A DNA stretch of 64,000 nt from Nocardia vaccinii NBRC 15922 (GTDB taxonomy: Bacteria > Actinomycetota > Actinomycetes > Mycobacteriales > Mycobacteriaceae). A program made the translations under genes and the position numbers. Positions 23,865 to 33,272 of this stretch are shown here, in pieces (position 1 is the stretch's first letter; each line of letters begins with the position of its first letter). The notes under the pieces were generated by a model. The model was not told where the DNA came from, did not search any database, and was given only the letters and a program-made list of their open reading frames with translations. Where the stretch lies: NCBI RefSeq assembly GCF_001613305.1, contig NZ_BDCC01000067.1, positions 1-64,000 of the forward strand, given 5' to 3'.

Positions 23865-24598
23865 GGTACGAACTCCACATCTGTGACTTTGAGGGCGCCG
23901 CCCACGTCTTTCACCGTGACGCTGAATCGGTAGGCGCGGTGTTCCTGCTGGTGGTTCTCGCTATCGGTGACCTGTGCGTCGGCGGCGACGATCACCGTGG
24001 TGGCGCCCTCGTCGGGAACCGCGGTACCGATGTCGTCGCCGGCGGCGGCGATGCCGGCGGCGACGACCTGTCCGGTCGACAGCACGTTCGCATCGCGCAC
24101 CGCCTGTAGGTAGTTCTTCGACCGATCGTGCAGTTCGTCGGCGAACGGCGGGGCGGTGACGTTGCTGAGGCGAGCGAAGTCCGCGTCGGCTTTGTCGCCG
24201 CGGATGTTGATCAGTGCGGTGACCCCTTGTCGGGCGATGTCGACGATGGCCGCCTCATGTTCGGCATTGTCGTCGGAACGCCGGTGATCGTGCCATGCGA
24301 GGGCGGCGACGGTGCCGGAGGCGACCAACGCGATCACCGCGAGTGCCGCAGCCGGTTTCCGAAGGCCATTGCGCCCGGGGCGAATACGGCGCATCGCTCG
24401 CACGGACCGGAGTCGGCGCTCCGGCGCCGCGTCCGGTTTCATCTCGACCGAGACCGAACCGGTTTCAGGGCCACGGGCATCGGAGACCGGGCTCGATCCT
24501 TCCGGGGGACCGCTGGCGCGCGTGGCTTTGCGGCGATGGCGGCGCTGGGCCGGTTCGGTCGTGGTCACGGTATCGGGGCGGTCAGCAATTGTGTCCAT
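23861..24598 (-). CDS. Mce-associated membrane protein with basic N-terminal region
   Basis: A 245-residue protein. The first about 75 residues are polar and Arg/Pro-rich, probably cytoplasmic and disordered; a transmembrane helix follows (AAALAVIALVASGTVAALAW), then an extracytoplasmic Mam-type domain with ARQGVTALINIRGDKADADFARL. ATG 24598 gives a 34-bp overlap with the mceF 3' end, which is unusual among the 4-bp overlaps of the operon, so a later start is possible. The role is as an accessory to Mce transport. Confidence 0.8.
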   Translation of the reverse strand: MDTIADRPDTVTTTEPAQRRHRRKATRASGPPEGSSPVSDARGPETGSVSVEMKPDAAPERRLRSVRAMRRIRPGRNGLRKPAAALAVIALVASGTVAALAWHDHRRSDDNAEHEAAIVDIARQGVTALINIRGDKADADFARLSNVTAPPFADELHDRSKNYLQAVRDANVLSTGQVVAAGIAAAGDDIGTAVPDEGATTVIVAADAQVTDSENHQQEHRAYRFSVTVKDVGGALKVTDVEFVP

Positions 24599-25986
24599 GC
24601 CGGGTCCTGGTTTGCTGGTCGATTCGGGTGCGAGTCGGTGTGCGGACCGATGTCGATGTGCCGGTAGGGGGTTCCGTTCGGTGTGGTGTACATGGGAGTG
24701 CCGGGCAGATAACGGGCGATCGCGGGGCCCACGGGGGCTGGACCGGTCGTCGTCAGCGGCGCGGATGCCGGGGCCGCCGGCCCGAGTTCGCCGGGGTTGT
24801 TGTTGCCGGATGGCGGTCGCACGGCGCCGCGGCACTGGTCCGGAGTCGCGGCCCGCACACCCGGATTGTTCAGGCACGGCAGGTTGCGCATGCCTCGCAC
24901 CGCGTACGGCGCATTCTCGGGCACGTTGCAGTAGAGATCTTTCGGGGTATCGATCGGGCTGTCATCGGTCGGCATCCGTCGCTGGCCGGCCGGCAGATAG
25001 CCGGTGGTGCAGCCGGGCGGATCCTGGGCTTCGACGGAGAACACCACGCTGACCGCGTGATCGGCCAGGCCGCGTCTGCCGGCGGTGTTCTCGGCCGCGA
25101 TGAGCGGTGGCAGCAGGACGAGTACCTGCTCGATCGCGGGGTTGTAGGTGAGTGCGACCTGGCCGAGGCTGGTCATATTCGCCAGTAGCACCGGCAGGGT
25201 CGGCGAGAGTTGCCGGAACAGTCGGTCGGCCGCGTCGGCCGCGGCGGGACCGCGTTCCAGGATATTGCGCACGGCCGGGTCCGCGTCGTGTAGTTGCCGC
25301 GTCATCTCAGCCAGATTCATTGCCCAGGAGCGAATCTCGTCGCTGCTGACCAGTTGCGTACGTAACAGCGGAGTGAGTTTCTGCACCAGGGATACCACCG
25401 CGTCTTCGTTGGCGGCGAGGCCGTCGACGAAGGTGGTGGTGGAGTCGAGCAGGGTGGACAGGTCCTGCCCTTCGCCGCCGAGTCCGCGCTGGGTTTCGTC
25501 CAGAACCTCGCGCACGGTGCCGGGCGGCAGCGCGGCAAGCATCTTGCGGGACTGATCGAGGATGGGCCCGATCCGGTCGGCGACGTTCACCTCGTCCACG
25601 GCGATGACGGATCCGTCGTGCAGGTACGGGCCGTGACCGACGGCAGGCTGCAGATCGACGTACTGTTCGCCGATCGCCGACATCGAGCGCACCCGCGCGG
25701 TCAGATCGGCGGGCACCCGCACCGAATCGATCAGAGACAGGGTTGCGGTGACTCCTGTCGGCCGCAGATCGACCGAGGCCACCCGGCCGATGGTCCGTCC
25801 GTTGCAGGTGACGTTGGCATTGTGGTAAAGCCCTCCGGCCCTAAGCAATTCGATGACGACCCGGTACCGGCCGATATCCAGTGCGGCGGGGATTCGCAGG
25901 TAGTAGACGCCGGTGAAGACCGTCGACACGATCGCGATGATCGTGAAGATGATCAGCTGGGTGCGAACCAGGGAAGAGATCTTCAT
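24565..25986 (-). CDS. mceF: MceF-type Mce family protein
   Basis: A 473-residue substrate-binding/tunnel protein of an Mce lipid importer. An N-terminal anchor (about 10-30) is followed by an MCE domain (about 38-118) with GGLYHNANVTCNGRTIGRV, then a long helical region and a Pro-rich, low-complexity C-terminus (from about 390). The ATG overlaps the mceE stop (ATGA). Being sixth in order and having the YLRIP motif after the anchor support assignment as the F subunit. Confidence 0.92.
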   Translation of the reverse strand: MKISSLVRTQLIIFTIIAIVSTVFTGVYYLRIPAALDIGRYRVVIELLRAGGLYHNANVTCNGRTIGRVASVDLRPTGVTATLSLIDSVRVPADLTARVRSMSAIGEQYVDLQPAVGHGPYLHDGSVIAVDEVNVADRIGPILDQSRKMLAALPPGTVREVLDETQRGLGGEGQDLSTLLDSTTTFVDGLAANEDAVVSLVQKLTPLLRTQLVSSDEIRSWAMNLAEMTRQLHDADPAVRNILERGPAAADAADRLFRQLSPTLPVLLANMTSLGQVALTYNPAIEQVLVLLPPLIAAENTAGRRGLADHAVSVVFSVEAQDPPGCTTGYLPAGQRRMPTDDSPIDTPKDLYCNVPENAPYAVRGMRNLPCLNNPGVRAATPDQCRGAVRPPSGNNNPGELGPAAPASAPLTTTGPAPVGPAIARYLPGTPMYTTPNGTPYRHIDIGPHTDSHPNRPANQDPAWTQLLTAPIP

Positions 25987-27047
25987 CGGCCGGCCCCCGG
26001 CGGGGGTGCGGTGGGATTCGGCCCGGCCAGCGGCGTGCCGAACAGCAGACCCTTCTGCAATCGCGAGAGTGTCAGGTCGGCTTCCGCCCACAAGTTCATG
26101 TAGTCGCCGCGTACACCGTTCTGGACGGCGATCGGGGGGAACGGGAAGGTGGCGAGCTGATGGATGTTGTTCACCAGGTCGTCGCCGGCCTCGGAGATCT
26201 TCTCCAGGAGCGGCACCAGGCCGGTGAGATTCTGTTTCAGGTCGCCGTGGATCTGGTTGACCAGTGCGGTGCCGGCATTGCCGAACCGGCTCAGCGCGGA
26301 CAGGGCGGTGGTGAGGTTGCCGCGCTGCCGCGCGAGGACATCGATCGCCGGCCCGATCGAGTCGAGAGCCTTGCCGATGGTGTCGTTGTCCCGGGTGGCC
26401 CGGTCGGCGAACCGGTCCAGGCCCTGCAGCGTGGTGGTGATGGCCCGGCGCTGTGAATCCAGTTCCCCCAGCAGCGTATTCATCTGATCGAGCACGTTCA
26501 CCACCGAAGCCTGGTGGCCGGCAACGGCTTTGTCGGCCTCGCTGACGATCATCTGCAGATTCCCCAGGCCGCCGCCGGTGAGCACCATCGACAGGGCCGC
26601 CAAAGTCTGCTCGGTGGTGGGATATTCACCGGCGCGGTCGAGCGGGATGACGCTCCCGTCGGCGAGTGTGCCCTCGGGGGCGGTGGGCGCGTCCAGTTCG
26701 ATGTGGGTCGTGCCGAGCAGGCTGGTCTGACCGATTTTCGCGGTGGTGTTGGCGGGCAGCGCCGCGTCGCGGGCGAGGGTCACGGTAACCTTCGCATGCC
26801 AGTTCTCGGTCGTGATGGCCGTGATGGAGCCGACCTCCACGTCGTGCACCAGCACCGGTGCGTTGGTGGTGATCGTCGTGACGTCGGGCATCTCGATGAT
26901 CACGTGGTAGCTGCCCGGGCCGTGCCCCTTGGTACCGGGTAGCGGTAGCGAGTTCAAACCGGTCCATTGGCATCCGGATATGCTGGCGCACAAAGCGATT
27001 CCGCAGACCAGTGCGACCGGTTTGCGGTAGCGTCGCGCGGCGTTCAT
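25983..27047 (-). CDS. mceE: MceE-type lipoprotein (LprN-like)
   Basis: A 354-residue Mce protein, the one lipoprotein of the set. The signal peptide ends in a lipobox with Cys at about 26 (ISGC), so the mature protein is lipid-anchored. The MCE domain covers about 45-125 (MPDVTTITTNAPVLVHDVEVG), followed by a coiled-coil-like helical region. The start ATG 27047 overlaps the mceD stop by four bases. In mycobacterial Mce complexes the E subunit is the lipoprotein; this gene matches that position. Confidence 0.92.
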   Translation of the reverse strand: MNAARRYRKPVALVCGIALCASISGCQWTGLNSLPLPGTKGHGPGSYHVIIEMPDVTTITTNAPVLVHDVEVGSITAITTENWHAKVTVTLARDAALPANTTAKIGQTSLLGTTHIELDAPTAPEGTLADGSVIPLDRAGEYPTTEQTLAALSMVLTGGGLGNLQMIVSEADKAVAGHQASVVNVLDQMNTLLGELDSQRRAITTTLQGLDRFADRATRDNDTIGKALDSIGPAIDVLARQRGNLTTALSALSRFGNAGTALVNQIHGDLKQNLTGLVPLLEKISEAGDDLVNNIHQLATFPFPPIAVQNGVRGDYMNLWAEADLTLSRLQKGLLFGTPLAGPNPTAPPPGAGR

Positions 27048-28273
27048 CTCGGCTGCCCGGGGAGCAGGAGCTGTCGCAGCTTCGGTGGGCTGTAGACGAG
27101 TTGTCCGGGGCCCGCGCCGATGCTCTGGAATGGGTTCACACCGAGCGGTGGATAGTTCATCTTCAGCGTGTTCAGTAGTGGTCCGAGGTACTGCTGGCAC
27201 AGCTTGGCTCCTTCCTCGGAGGTGCCGTTCCCGGTGGCGGCGATGGCGCCGCAGACGAAGTTGATCGGATTGCCGAAGTTCGGGAATCCGGGTACGCCGG
27301 TGATCGAGCCCTGGGCGGGCTGATAGGTGTTGTAGTAGTTCGACAGTGCGGTGGGGGCGCGGTGCAGGATGGTCTCGAGTGCGTCGCGCTGCGAGACGAT
27401 GGTGCCGGTCGCGTCGGCGAGTCGGTTCAGCTGTGTGGTGATGCCGTCGCGATGGGCGGTGACGAACGACTGGATGTCGCCGATCGCGGCGTCGAGGTCG
27501 GCCAACGCGTTCGACAACTCGTCGCGGTCACCCGCGAGCACCTCCGATACCGAAGCCAGCCGCCCCTGGAACACGACGATCTGCTGATCGCTGGCCGACA
27601 GCGCGGTGGTGAACGCCTCCAGGTTGCGGATGGTGCCGAACAGGTCGTCGCTGCCCGCCGACAGGGTTGCCACGGTCTGCGACAACTGCTGCATGGTGGC
27701 GCGCAATGTGTCCGCGTTGCCGTCGAGCGCGGCAGCGGCGGAGCCGAGCAGCCGCGCCCCGGACCCGGTGGGGTCCTCGGGTTTCGGCGCCAGCGCCGCG
27801 GTGACCCGGTTCAGCTGTTGTTCGACCTGATCCCACTCGACCGGTACCGCGGTGCGCTCGATCGGTATGTCGAGATGACCACCGGCGCCGGGGCCGTGGG
27901 TCCACGCCGGGGTCAGCTGCACGAATCGCGCGGCGACCAGGCTCTGCGCCATGACGACGGCCTTGACATCGGCCGGTAGCCGCAGCGACCGCGGGATCCG
28001 CATCCGGACCTTCAGGGTGGTTCCGTCGTTGTCGATGCTCGTGATGGTCCCGACCTTCACCCCGACCACGCGGACCTCGTCACCGGGATACAGTCCGTTG
28101 GTGGCGGTGAAATGCGCTGTGACGGTGGTGAACCGGGCTTGCTGGACGAAGTGGTAGCCCGTCGCGGCGACAGCGACGACGGCCAGCGCCGCCCCGACGC
28201 GGATCGTCCAGCGCCGGCGCGGGGTTGCGGGAGCGGCGCGGGTTCCGAGTGCGGAGCGGATTCGGGTGATCAT
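27044..28273 (-). CDS. mceD: MceD-type Mce family protein
   Basis: A 409-residue protein with an N-terminal transmembrane anchor (about 23-41), an MCE domain (about 50-130, GLYPGDEVRVVGVKVGTI), a helical region, and a C-terminal segment with NYPPLGVNPFQSIGAGPG and PPKLRQLLLPG. The start overlaps the mceC stop (ATGA). It is a component of the periplasmic tunnel that carries lipid from the outer envelope to the YrbE permease. Confidence 0.92.
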   Translation of the reverse strand: MITRIRSALGTRAAPATPRRRWTIRVGAALAVVAVAATGYHFVQQARFTTVTAHFTATNGLYPGDEVRVVGVKVGTITSIDNDGTTLKVRMRIPRSLRLPADVKAVVMAQSLVAARFVQLTPAWTHGPGAGGHLDIPIERTAVPVEWDQVEQQLNRVTAALAPKPEDPTGSGARLLGSAAAALDGNADTLRATMQQLSQTVATLSAGSDDLFGTIRNLEAFTTALSASDQQIVVFQGRLASVSEVLAGDRDELSNALADLDAAIGDIQSFVTAHRDGITTQLNRLADATGTIVSQRDALETILHRAPTALSNYYNTYQPAQGSITGVPGFPNFGNPINFVCGAIAATGNGTSEEGAKLCQQYLGPLLNTLKMNYPPLGVNPFQSIGAGPGQLVYSPPKLRQLLLPGQPR

Positions 28274-29295
28274 TTGACCTGGGGGATCGGCAGGGGCGCG
28301 GGCGGAAGCCCGAACACCGTGTTGAACAGGGGCTGGCTGTACTGGCCGGGAACGAGATTCTGGACGTAGGCATAGAAATACGGGCCGCTGGCCACCGCGT
28401 CACCCAGGGTGCCGATATAGGTCGACAGACCCTGAATGCTCTGGGTGATGTTGTCGCGGTTCTTGTTCAGCAGTCCCAGCACCTGCCCGAGTTCGTCGAG
28501 GGCGGGTTTCAATTCGGCATTGTCCTCGCGCACCATGCCCGACACCTGCCGGGACAGCTGTTCGATGCCGGTGATGAGCCCGCCGAGTGCCTGATTGCGC
28601 ACCGCGAGTTCCCCCAGGAGCGAATTGCCGTCCAGCAGTAGCTTGTTCACTTGCGGTGCCCGCTGCGCGAGGACGCCGGTCACCTTCTCGGCGCCGGACA
28701 GCAGGTCGCGTAGCGCCTGATCGCGCTGGTTCACCGTCTGCGCGAGACGCTTCATCCCGTCGAGCGCGGGACCGACTTGCGGTGCGGCGGTGGACAATAC
28801 ATCCGAGGCGCTGTCGAGTGTTCGGGTCAGCTGATTCAGGTCGATATCGCGGATCGTGGTCGTCGCCTCGTTGAGGATGTTCGGCAGGGTGTAACCCGAA
28901 CGCGTCCGCTCGATCGGAATGGTGCTGTGCACGCGAAGCCGACCCGATCCGGACGGCGTGATCCGAATCGAACGCTTACCGAGCAGGGACGTGGTCTTGA
29001 TCGCGGCGGTCGTCGTATTGCCCAGGGCCACATCGGGATCGGCGGTGAAGGTGACCCGGGCGTAGCCGGAGTCGACCTCGATCGCTGTCACCTGTCCCAC
29101 CTTCACCCCCGCTGCCGAGACATCGTCGCCGACCAGAAGACCGCTCGCGTCGGCGAACAGTGCCGAATACCGCAGCGGGGGCGGGTTGAGCATCGGTATG
29201 CGGTCGAATTGCAGCGCCACCAGGCAGATCGCCGCGGTGATCACGATGCCGACGATTCCGATTCGTCCGGCGCGGTGGGCGGATATCGGTCTCAT
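28270..29295 (-). CDS. mceC: MceC-type Mce family protein
   Basis: A 341-residue Mce protein with an N-terminal anchor (about 11-30) and an MCE domain (about 40-115) containing DASGLLVGDDVSAAGVKVG, followed by helical repeats. The start ATG 29295 gives the standard four-base overlap with mceB; an upstream in-frame start would intrude deeper into mceB. At 341 residues it is among the smaller members, but both domains are complete. Confidence 0.9.
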   Translation of the reverse strand: MRPISAHRAGRIGIVGIVITAAICLVALQFDRIPMLNPPPLRYSALFADASGLLVGDDVSAAGVKVGQVTAIEVDSGYARVTFTADPDVALGNTTTAAIKTTSLLGKRSIRITPSGSGRLRVHSTIPIERTRSGYTLPNILNEATTTIRDIDLNQLTRTLDSASDVLSTAAPQVGPALDGMKRLAQTVNQRDQALRDLLSGAEKVTGVLAQRAPQVNKLLLDGNSLLGELAVRNQALGGLITGIEQLSRQVSGMVREDNAELKPALDELGQVLGLLNKNRDNITQSIQGLSTYIGTLGDAVASGPYFYAYVQNLVPGQYSQPLFNTVFGLPPAPLPIPQVK

Positions 29296-30311
29296 CGCTT
29301 CGGTCCGCACCTTCCGGTCGTCTGGTTGTAGAGTTCGAGCACCTTCGGTTTGCCGTCCGGTCCGTCCAGCTTGAACGACAGCCCACAGAGGTAGAAGTTG
29401 AAGAACGACCCGTAGGCGCCGGTGCGGGTCAGCTTGCGATAGTCGTCGGGCAATTCGTTCAGTGCCGCGTCCAGATCGGGAATGTGATGGACGCTGGGCG
29501 TGAGCGCCGCGTCCATCCGGGTGATCATCGCGGACAGATCCGGGCGGATATCCGACAGCAGACCGGAGAAGGTATGGGTCGCCGTGTCGAGAGTCTCGAC
29601 CGCATGGCCGAGGAGAACACGATCACTCGCGAGGCCCGAGACCAGTTGCTGTAGATGGTCCAGCGTGCTGCTGAATTGGTCTCCGCGAGAGGCGATTTGG
29701 CCTAGCACGGTGTTCAGGTTGGTGATCACCCGGCCGATGACCTGGTCCCGGTCGGCCAGCGTGGATGTCACTACGCCGACGCGCTGCAGCACCTCGGCGA
29801 TGGTTCCCGCGTGCCCCTGGAAGATCTGCAGCAGAGCCATCGACAGCTCGTTGACCTGCTTGGGGTCCAGCGCCTGCAACAGCGGGTGGAATCCGCCCAG
29901 CAGCGCGTCCAGATCCAGTGCGGGCGCCGTATTCGGCAGTGCGATCGTCGCCCCGGGCGGCAGGAGCGCGGTGTCGGCGCCGCGCTCCAGATCGAGATAC
30001 CGGTTGCCGACCAGATCCTCGTACCGGATCGCGACGCGGGTCGACTTCGTCGGCCGGTCGCCGCTGTCGATGGAGAAGTCGACATGGGCGCGATGGTCGG
30101 CTCCGTAGCACACCGCGCTCACCGATCCGACCGGCACGCCCGCGATTCGCACCTTCGAACCGGCCTTCATGCCCGAGGCGTCGGTGAAGATCGCATGGTA
30201 GGTGCGCGCGTTTCCGGAGTGGACCTGGGTGAAGACCAGGAACATAGCAGCGTTGACCAGTGCCATGACGATGACGAAGACACCGAGTTTCACCGCCGTC
30301 GTTCGCTTCAT
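29292..30311 (-). CDS. mceB: MceB-type Mce family protein
   Basis: A 339-residue Mce protein: a membrane anchor at about 8-28, an MCE domain at about 36-115 with DASGMKAGSKVRIAGVPVG and YEDLVGNRYLDLERG, typical of B subunits, then a helical region. C-terminal cysteines (YLCGLSF, GRCGPK) are characteristic of this subunit. Four-base overlaps on both sides imply coupled translation. Confidence 0.92.
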   Translation of the reverse strand: MKRTTAVKLGVFVIVMALVNAAMFLVFTQVHSGNARTYHAIFTDASGMKAGSKVRIAGVPVGSVSAVCYGADHRAHVDFSIDSGDRPTKSTRVAIRYEDLVGNRYLDLERGADTALLPPGATIALPNTAPALDLDALLGGFHPLLQALDPKQVNELSMALLQIFQGHAGTIAEVLQRVGVVTSTLADRDQVIGRVITNLNTVLGQIASRGDQFSSTLDHLQQLVSGLASDRVLLGHAVETLDTATHTFSGLLSDIRPDLSAMITRMDAALTPSVHHIPDLDAALNELPDDYRKLTRTGAYGSFFNFYLCGLSFKLDGPDGKPKVLELYNQTTGRCGPKR

Positions 30312-31495
30312 CGGTTACCTCCCAGACCGAACAGGTAACCGATCAGATCCGGCCGGCGCAGTCCGATGCCCTGGCGCGAGGGAGCGAACGGATTCACGCC
30401 GGTGTCGGTGACCACGTAAGGGACGGGTTCGACCGGATCGGTGTAGGGCAGGCCGAGGCAATGTGGTCCGCCCGTCGCGTCGACCCTGGGCAGATCGTCG
30501 GGGTACTGGTACGGCGCTACGCCCGGAGTGAGTCCGGCGAGCATCTTGACCCCTGGCTGTCCCGCGTAGGCGTCCGGATTCGTCTTGTTACTGGCGGTGA
30601 TTCCCTGGAACAGGCAGGGGATCTCCGGGGAGTACTCGGCCAGCAGCGAGCTGGTCGGCGCCAGCATGCGTAGCACGCTTGTGAGCTGAGAACCGTTGTG
30701 GCCCAACAGGTCCGATCCGGTATTTGCCACCGTGGTGGCGCTCGACAAGGACTTCGCCAACTGCTGCTGTTTGTCGGTGATCGTGTTGCCGGTGGTGGTC
30801 AGTGCGGACAGGGTGCGCATCAATTCGGGGCTGATGTCGCCGTAGAGCGTGCTCGTCGGCGCCGCGGTTCGCAGCAGTTCGCCGATTCCGGGGTCGGCCG
30901 CGTTCAGCTCTGCGAGCATCTCGGAAGCGTGATCGATAGCCGCGCCGAGACGTTCGCCGCGGCCCCGCAGCGCGGTCGCCAATGCGCCCAGGGTGGCTTC
31001 GAGCTGAGTGGGGTTCACCGCCCGCATCAGATCGGTGAGTTGTTCGAAGACCGTATTGATTTCGACCGTCACATGGGAGATATCGATCGTCGCGTCCGGC
31101 GCCAGACGTGGGGTGTTCGCGCTCGCCGCGGCGGCGGACATCGTGGCGGGGGCGCTGAGGCTGAGGTACTTCGCGCCGAAGACCGTGCTGGAGGTGATCT
31201 GGGCGTCCACATCGGCCGGAATCGAGGCCAACGACGAGCGATGCAGGCGCAGCGTCAGGCGGGCCTGATCATTGTGGTAGTCGATGCGGGTGACCTCACC
31301 GACCTGGACACCGGTCATCGAGACCCGGGCGCCGCGATCCATCACCAGTCCGGCGCGATCGGCGATCACCGTCACCTGCACCCAGTCCTCGAAGCGCTGC
31401 TGATAACTTCCCAGTACTGCCCACGCGATCCCGGCGGCCACCAGAATCAGTGCCAGCACAACGAGTTTCAGCTTCGCCCAGTGCAACAGACGCAT
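30308..31495 (-). CDS. mceA: MceA-type Mce family protein
   Basis: A 395-residue first Mce subunit with an anchor at about 10-30 and an MCE domain at about 38-115 with DRAGLVMDRGARVSMTGVQVG and the A-subunit motif FGAKYLSLSAP. The C-terminal region shows PYQYPDDLPRVDATGGPHCLGLP, again typical of MceA. It starts 7 bp after yrbEB and overlaps mceB. It forms part of the hexameric tunnel for hydrophobic substrates. Confidence 0.93.
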   Translation of the reverse strand: MRLLHWAKLKLVVLALILVAAGIAWAVLGSYQQRFEDWVQVTVIADRAGLVMDRGARVSMTGVQVGEVTRIDYHNDQARLTLRLHRSSLASIPADVDAQITSSTVFGAKYLSLSAPATMSAAAASANTPRLAPDATIDISHVTVEINTVFEQLTDLMRAVNPTQLEATLGALATALRGRGERLGAAIDHASEMLAELNAADPGIGELLRTAAPTSTLYGDISPELMRTLSALTTTGNTITDKQQQLAKSLSSATTVANTGSDLLGHNGSQLTSVLRMLAPTSSLLAEYSPEIPCLFQGITASNKTNPDAYAGQPGVKMLAGLTPGVAPYQYPDDLPRVDATGGPHCLGLPYTDPVEPVPYVVTDTGVNPFAPSRQGIGLRRPDLIGYLFGLGGNR

Positions 31496-31502
31496 GGTGT
31501 CC

Positions 31503-32354
31503 CTATCCGGAAAGGTGGAAGTTGCCGCTGCCGCCGTACAGCGCGAGCGATACCAGCAGAACCACCAGCACGACCATGATCAGCGACATCCGCACCGCCC
31601 GGCCGACCGCCGCGCCGACCCCGGCCGGACCCCCGGCCGCGGTGAAGCCGTAGTGGGTGTGCACCAGCATCACCACCAGCGCGATGAGCATCGCCTGCAC
31701 GAACGACCACAGCACATCCATCGGATCGAGGAAGGTGGCGAAATAGTGGTCGTAGAGTCCGGACGACTGGCCGAAAAGCACTACGGTGGTGAACTTTCCG
31801 GCGAGGAAGGACGCGGCCAGCGCCAGCGAGTACAGCGGCACGATCGTGATCATGCCGGCCGCGACGCGCGTGCTCACGACGTACGGGACCGGCCGGATCG
31901 CCATGGATTCGAGCGCGTCGATCTCCTCCGCGATACGCATCGCGCCGATCTGCGCGGTGGCGCCCGCGCCGAGGGTCGCCGACAGGGCGATGCCGGCGAT
32001 GACCGGTGCGGCGATGCGGACGTTGATGAACGCCGACAAGAACCCCGACAGCGCCTCGATACCGATATTTCCCAGCGAGCTGAAGCCCTGGATGGCGATG
32101 GTGCTGCCGGTGGCCATCGTCATGAATCCGACGATGGCCGCGGTGCCGCCGATCACCGCCAAAGCGCCGCTGCCCATGCTGATTTCGGCGACGAGACGCA
32201 CGGTTTCGCGTGGGTGTCCGATGACCGCACCGGGAATTCGCACAATAGTGTTGCCGTAGAAGACGAGCCGGGCACCGAGCGCGTCGACAGCGCTGTCCCA
32301 ACGCGACAGCTGTCGGCGAGTTCGGACGAATTTGCCGGTCTCCGTGGTGTACAT
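31503..32354 (-). CDS. yrbEB: YrbEB-type MlaE permease subunit
   Basis: A 283-residue integral membrane permease of the MlaE/YrbE family with five to six helices. The conserved cytoplasmic coupling segment reads MRIAEEIDALESMAIRPVPY, the EExDA-like motif that contacts the Mce ATPase. It pairs with YrbEA to form the permease below the Mce tunnel. It begins 10 bp after yrbEA. The ATPase (MlaF/MceG type) is not in this window, as usual in actinobacteria. Confidence 0.93.
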   Translation of the reverse strand: MYTTETGKFVRTRRQLSRWDSAVDALGARLVFYGNTIVRIPGAVIGHPRETVRLVAEISMGSGALAVIGGTAAIVGFMTMATGSTIAIQGFSSLGNIGIEALSGFLSAFINVRIAAPVIAGIALSATLGAGATAQIGAMRIAEEIDALESMAIRPVPYVVSTRVAAGMITIVPLYSLALAASFLAGKFTTVVLFGQSSGLYDHYFATFLDPMDVLWSFVQAMLIALVVMLVHTHYGFTAAGGPAGVGAAVGRAVRMSLIMVVLVVLLVSLALYGGSGNFHLSG

Positions 32355-32364
32355 CAGGCGGTTC

Positions 32365-33132
32365 TCACTTCCCTGATATTCGGATACCGACAGCGGTTAC
32401 CACGGTGTTGATGACGAACAGTGCGATGAACGCGTACACGACGGTCTCGTTGACCGCCTGCCCGACGCTTTTGGCGCCCCCGGATACCGACAGCCCGCGG
32501 TAGCAGGCCACCAGCCCCGCGATCATGCCGAACAGCATCGCCTTGACCGCCGAGATGGCCAATTCGGTTGCGCCGGTGAGCAATGTGATTCCGGAGGCGA
32601 AGGCGCCCGGGTTGACCCCCTGCAACTGCACCGAGAAGATGAAGCCGCCGGTGATGCCGATGGCGCACACCAGACCGTTGAGCAGGACCGCTACCAGCGT
32701 GGACGCCACGACGCGCGGGATCACCAGGCGCTGGATGGGGTCGATGCCGAGCACCTCCATGGCCGCGATCTCCTCGCGGATCACCCGGGAGCCCAGGTCC
32801 GCGCACATGGCTGTCGCGCCGGCGCCCGCGACGATCAGCACGGTCACCATCGGACCCACCTGGGTGACGGTGCCGAATGCGGCGCCCGCGCCGCTCATCG
32901 TGGCCGCGCCGATCTCACGCAGCAGAATATTGAGGGTGAAGCTCACCAGGACGGTGAACGGCACGGCGACCAGGACGGTCGGCAGCAGCGAGACACGTGC
33001 CAGCATCCAGCCCTGTTCGACGAATTCGCTGATCCGGAAACGGGTTGTCACGACACCCTTGCCGACATCGGCCACCATCGCGAAGAACTGACCGACCTCC
33101 CGGACAGGGGCGTTCAGCTGTTCCACTTTCAT
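32365..33132 (-). CDS. yrbEA: YrbEA-type MlaE permease subunit
   Basis: A 255-residue MlaE-family permease. The coupling motif is VIREEIAAMEVLGIDPIQRL; hydrophobic helices flank it. GGAGGATCG directly precedes the ATG. It is the first gene of the yrbE-mce operon: the 140-bp gap upstream contains an array of the 12-bp-spaced half-sites found at other promoters of the region, so this is probably an internal promoter rather than mere read-through from the acyl-CoA synthetase genes. Confidence 0.93.
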   Translation of the reverse strand: MKVEQLNAPVREVGQFFAMVADVGKGVVTTRFRISEFVEQGWMLARVSLLPTVLVAVPFTVLVSFTLNILLREIGAATMSGAGAAFGTVTQVGPMVTVLIVAGAGATAMCADLGSRVIREEIAAMEVLGIDPIQRLVIPRVVASTLVAVLLNGLVCAIGITGGFIFSVQLQGVNPGAFASGITLLTGATELAISAVKAMLFGMIAGLVACYRGLSVSGGAKSVGQAVNETVVYAFIALFVINTVVTAVGIRISGK

Positions 33133-33194
33133 CGATCCTCCAGCGGACTGCTCGGATGTTGCGGATCATGCCGGGCCGAGTCGGCCGAATGGCT

Positions 33195-33225
33195 AACTAT
33201 TGCTATTACAGTGTGATTGACGATA
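33195..33225. promoter_or_regulatory. Half-site array (TACNGTA, 12-bp period) at mce promoter
   Basis: AACTATT (33195), TACAGTG (33207) and GACGATA (33219) follow each other at exact 12-bp steps. The middle one is strong and the outer two degenerate. The array lies 63-93 bp upstream of yrbEA. This links Mce import to the catabolic genes that carry better copies of the same array. Confidence 0.55.
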
Positions 33226-33272
33226 CAGCAGCGAGGCGCGGCGGCGAGGGAAAATTCCGGGGAAATCGCCGT

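Noticed and set aside
23349..33132. Mce ATPase (MlaF/MceG) in the operon
   Set aside because: No Walker A/ABC signature occurs anywhere in the operon; actinobacteria usually encode this ATPase elsewhere.
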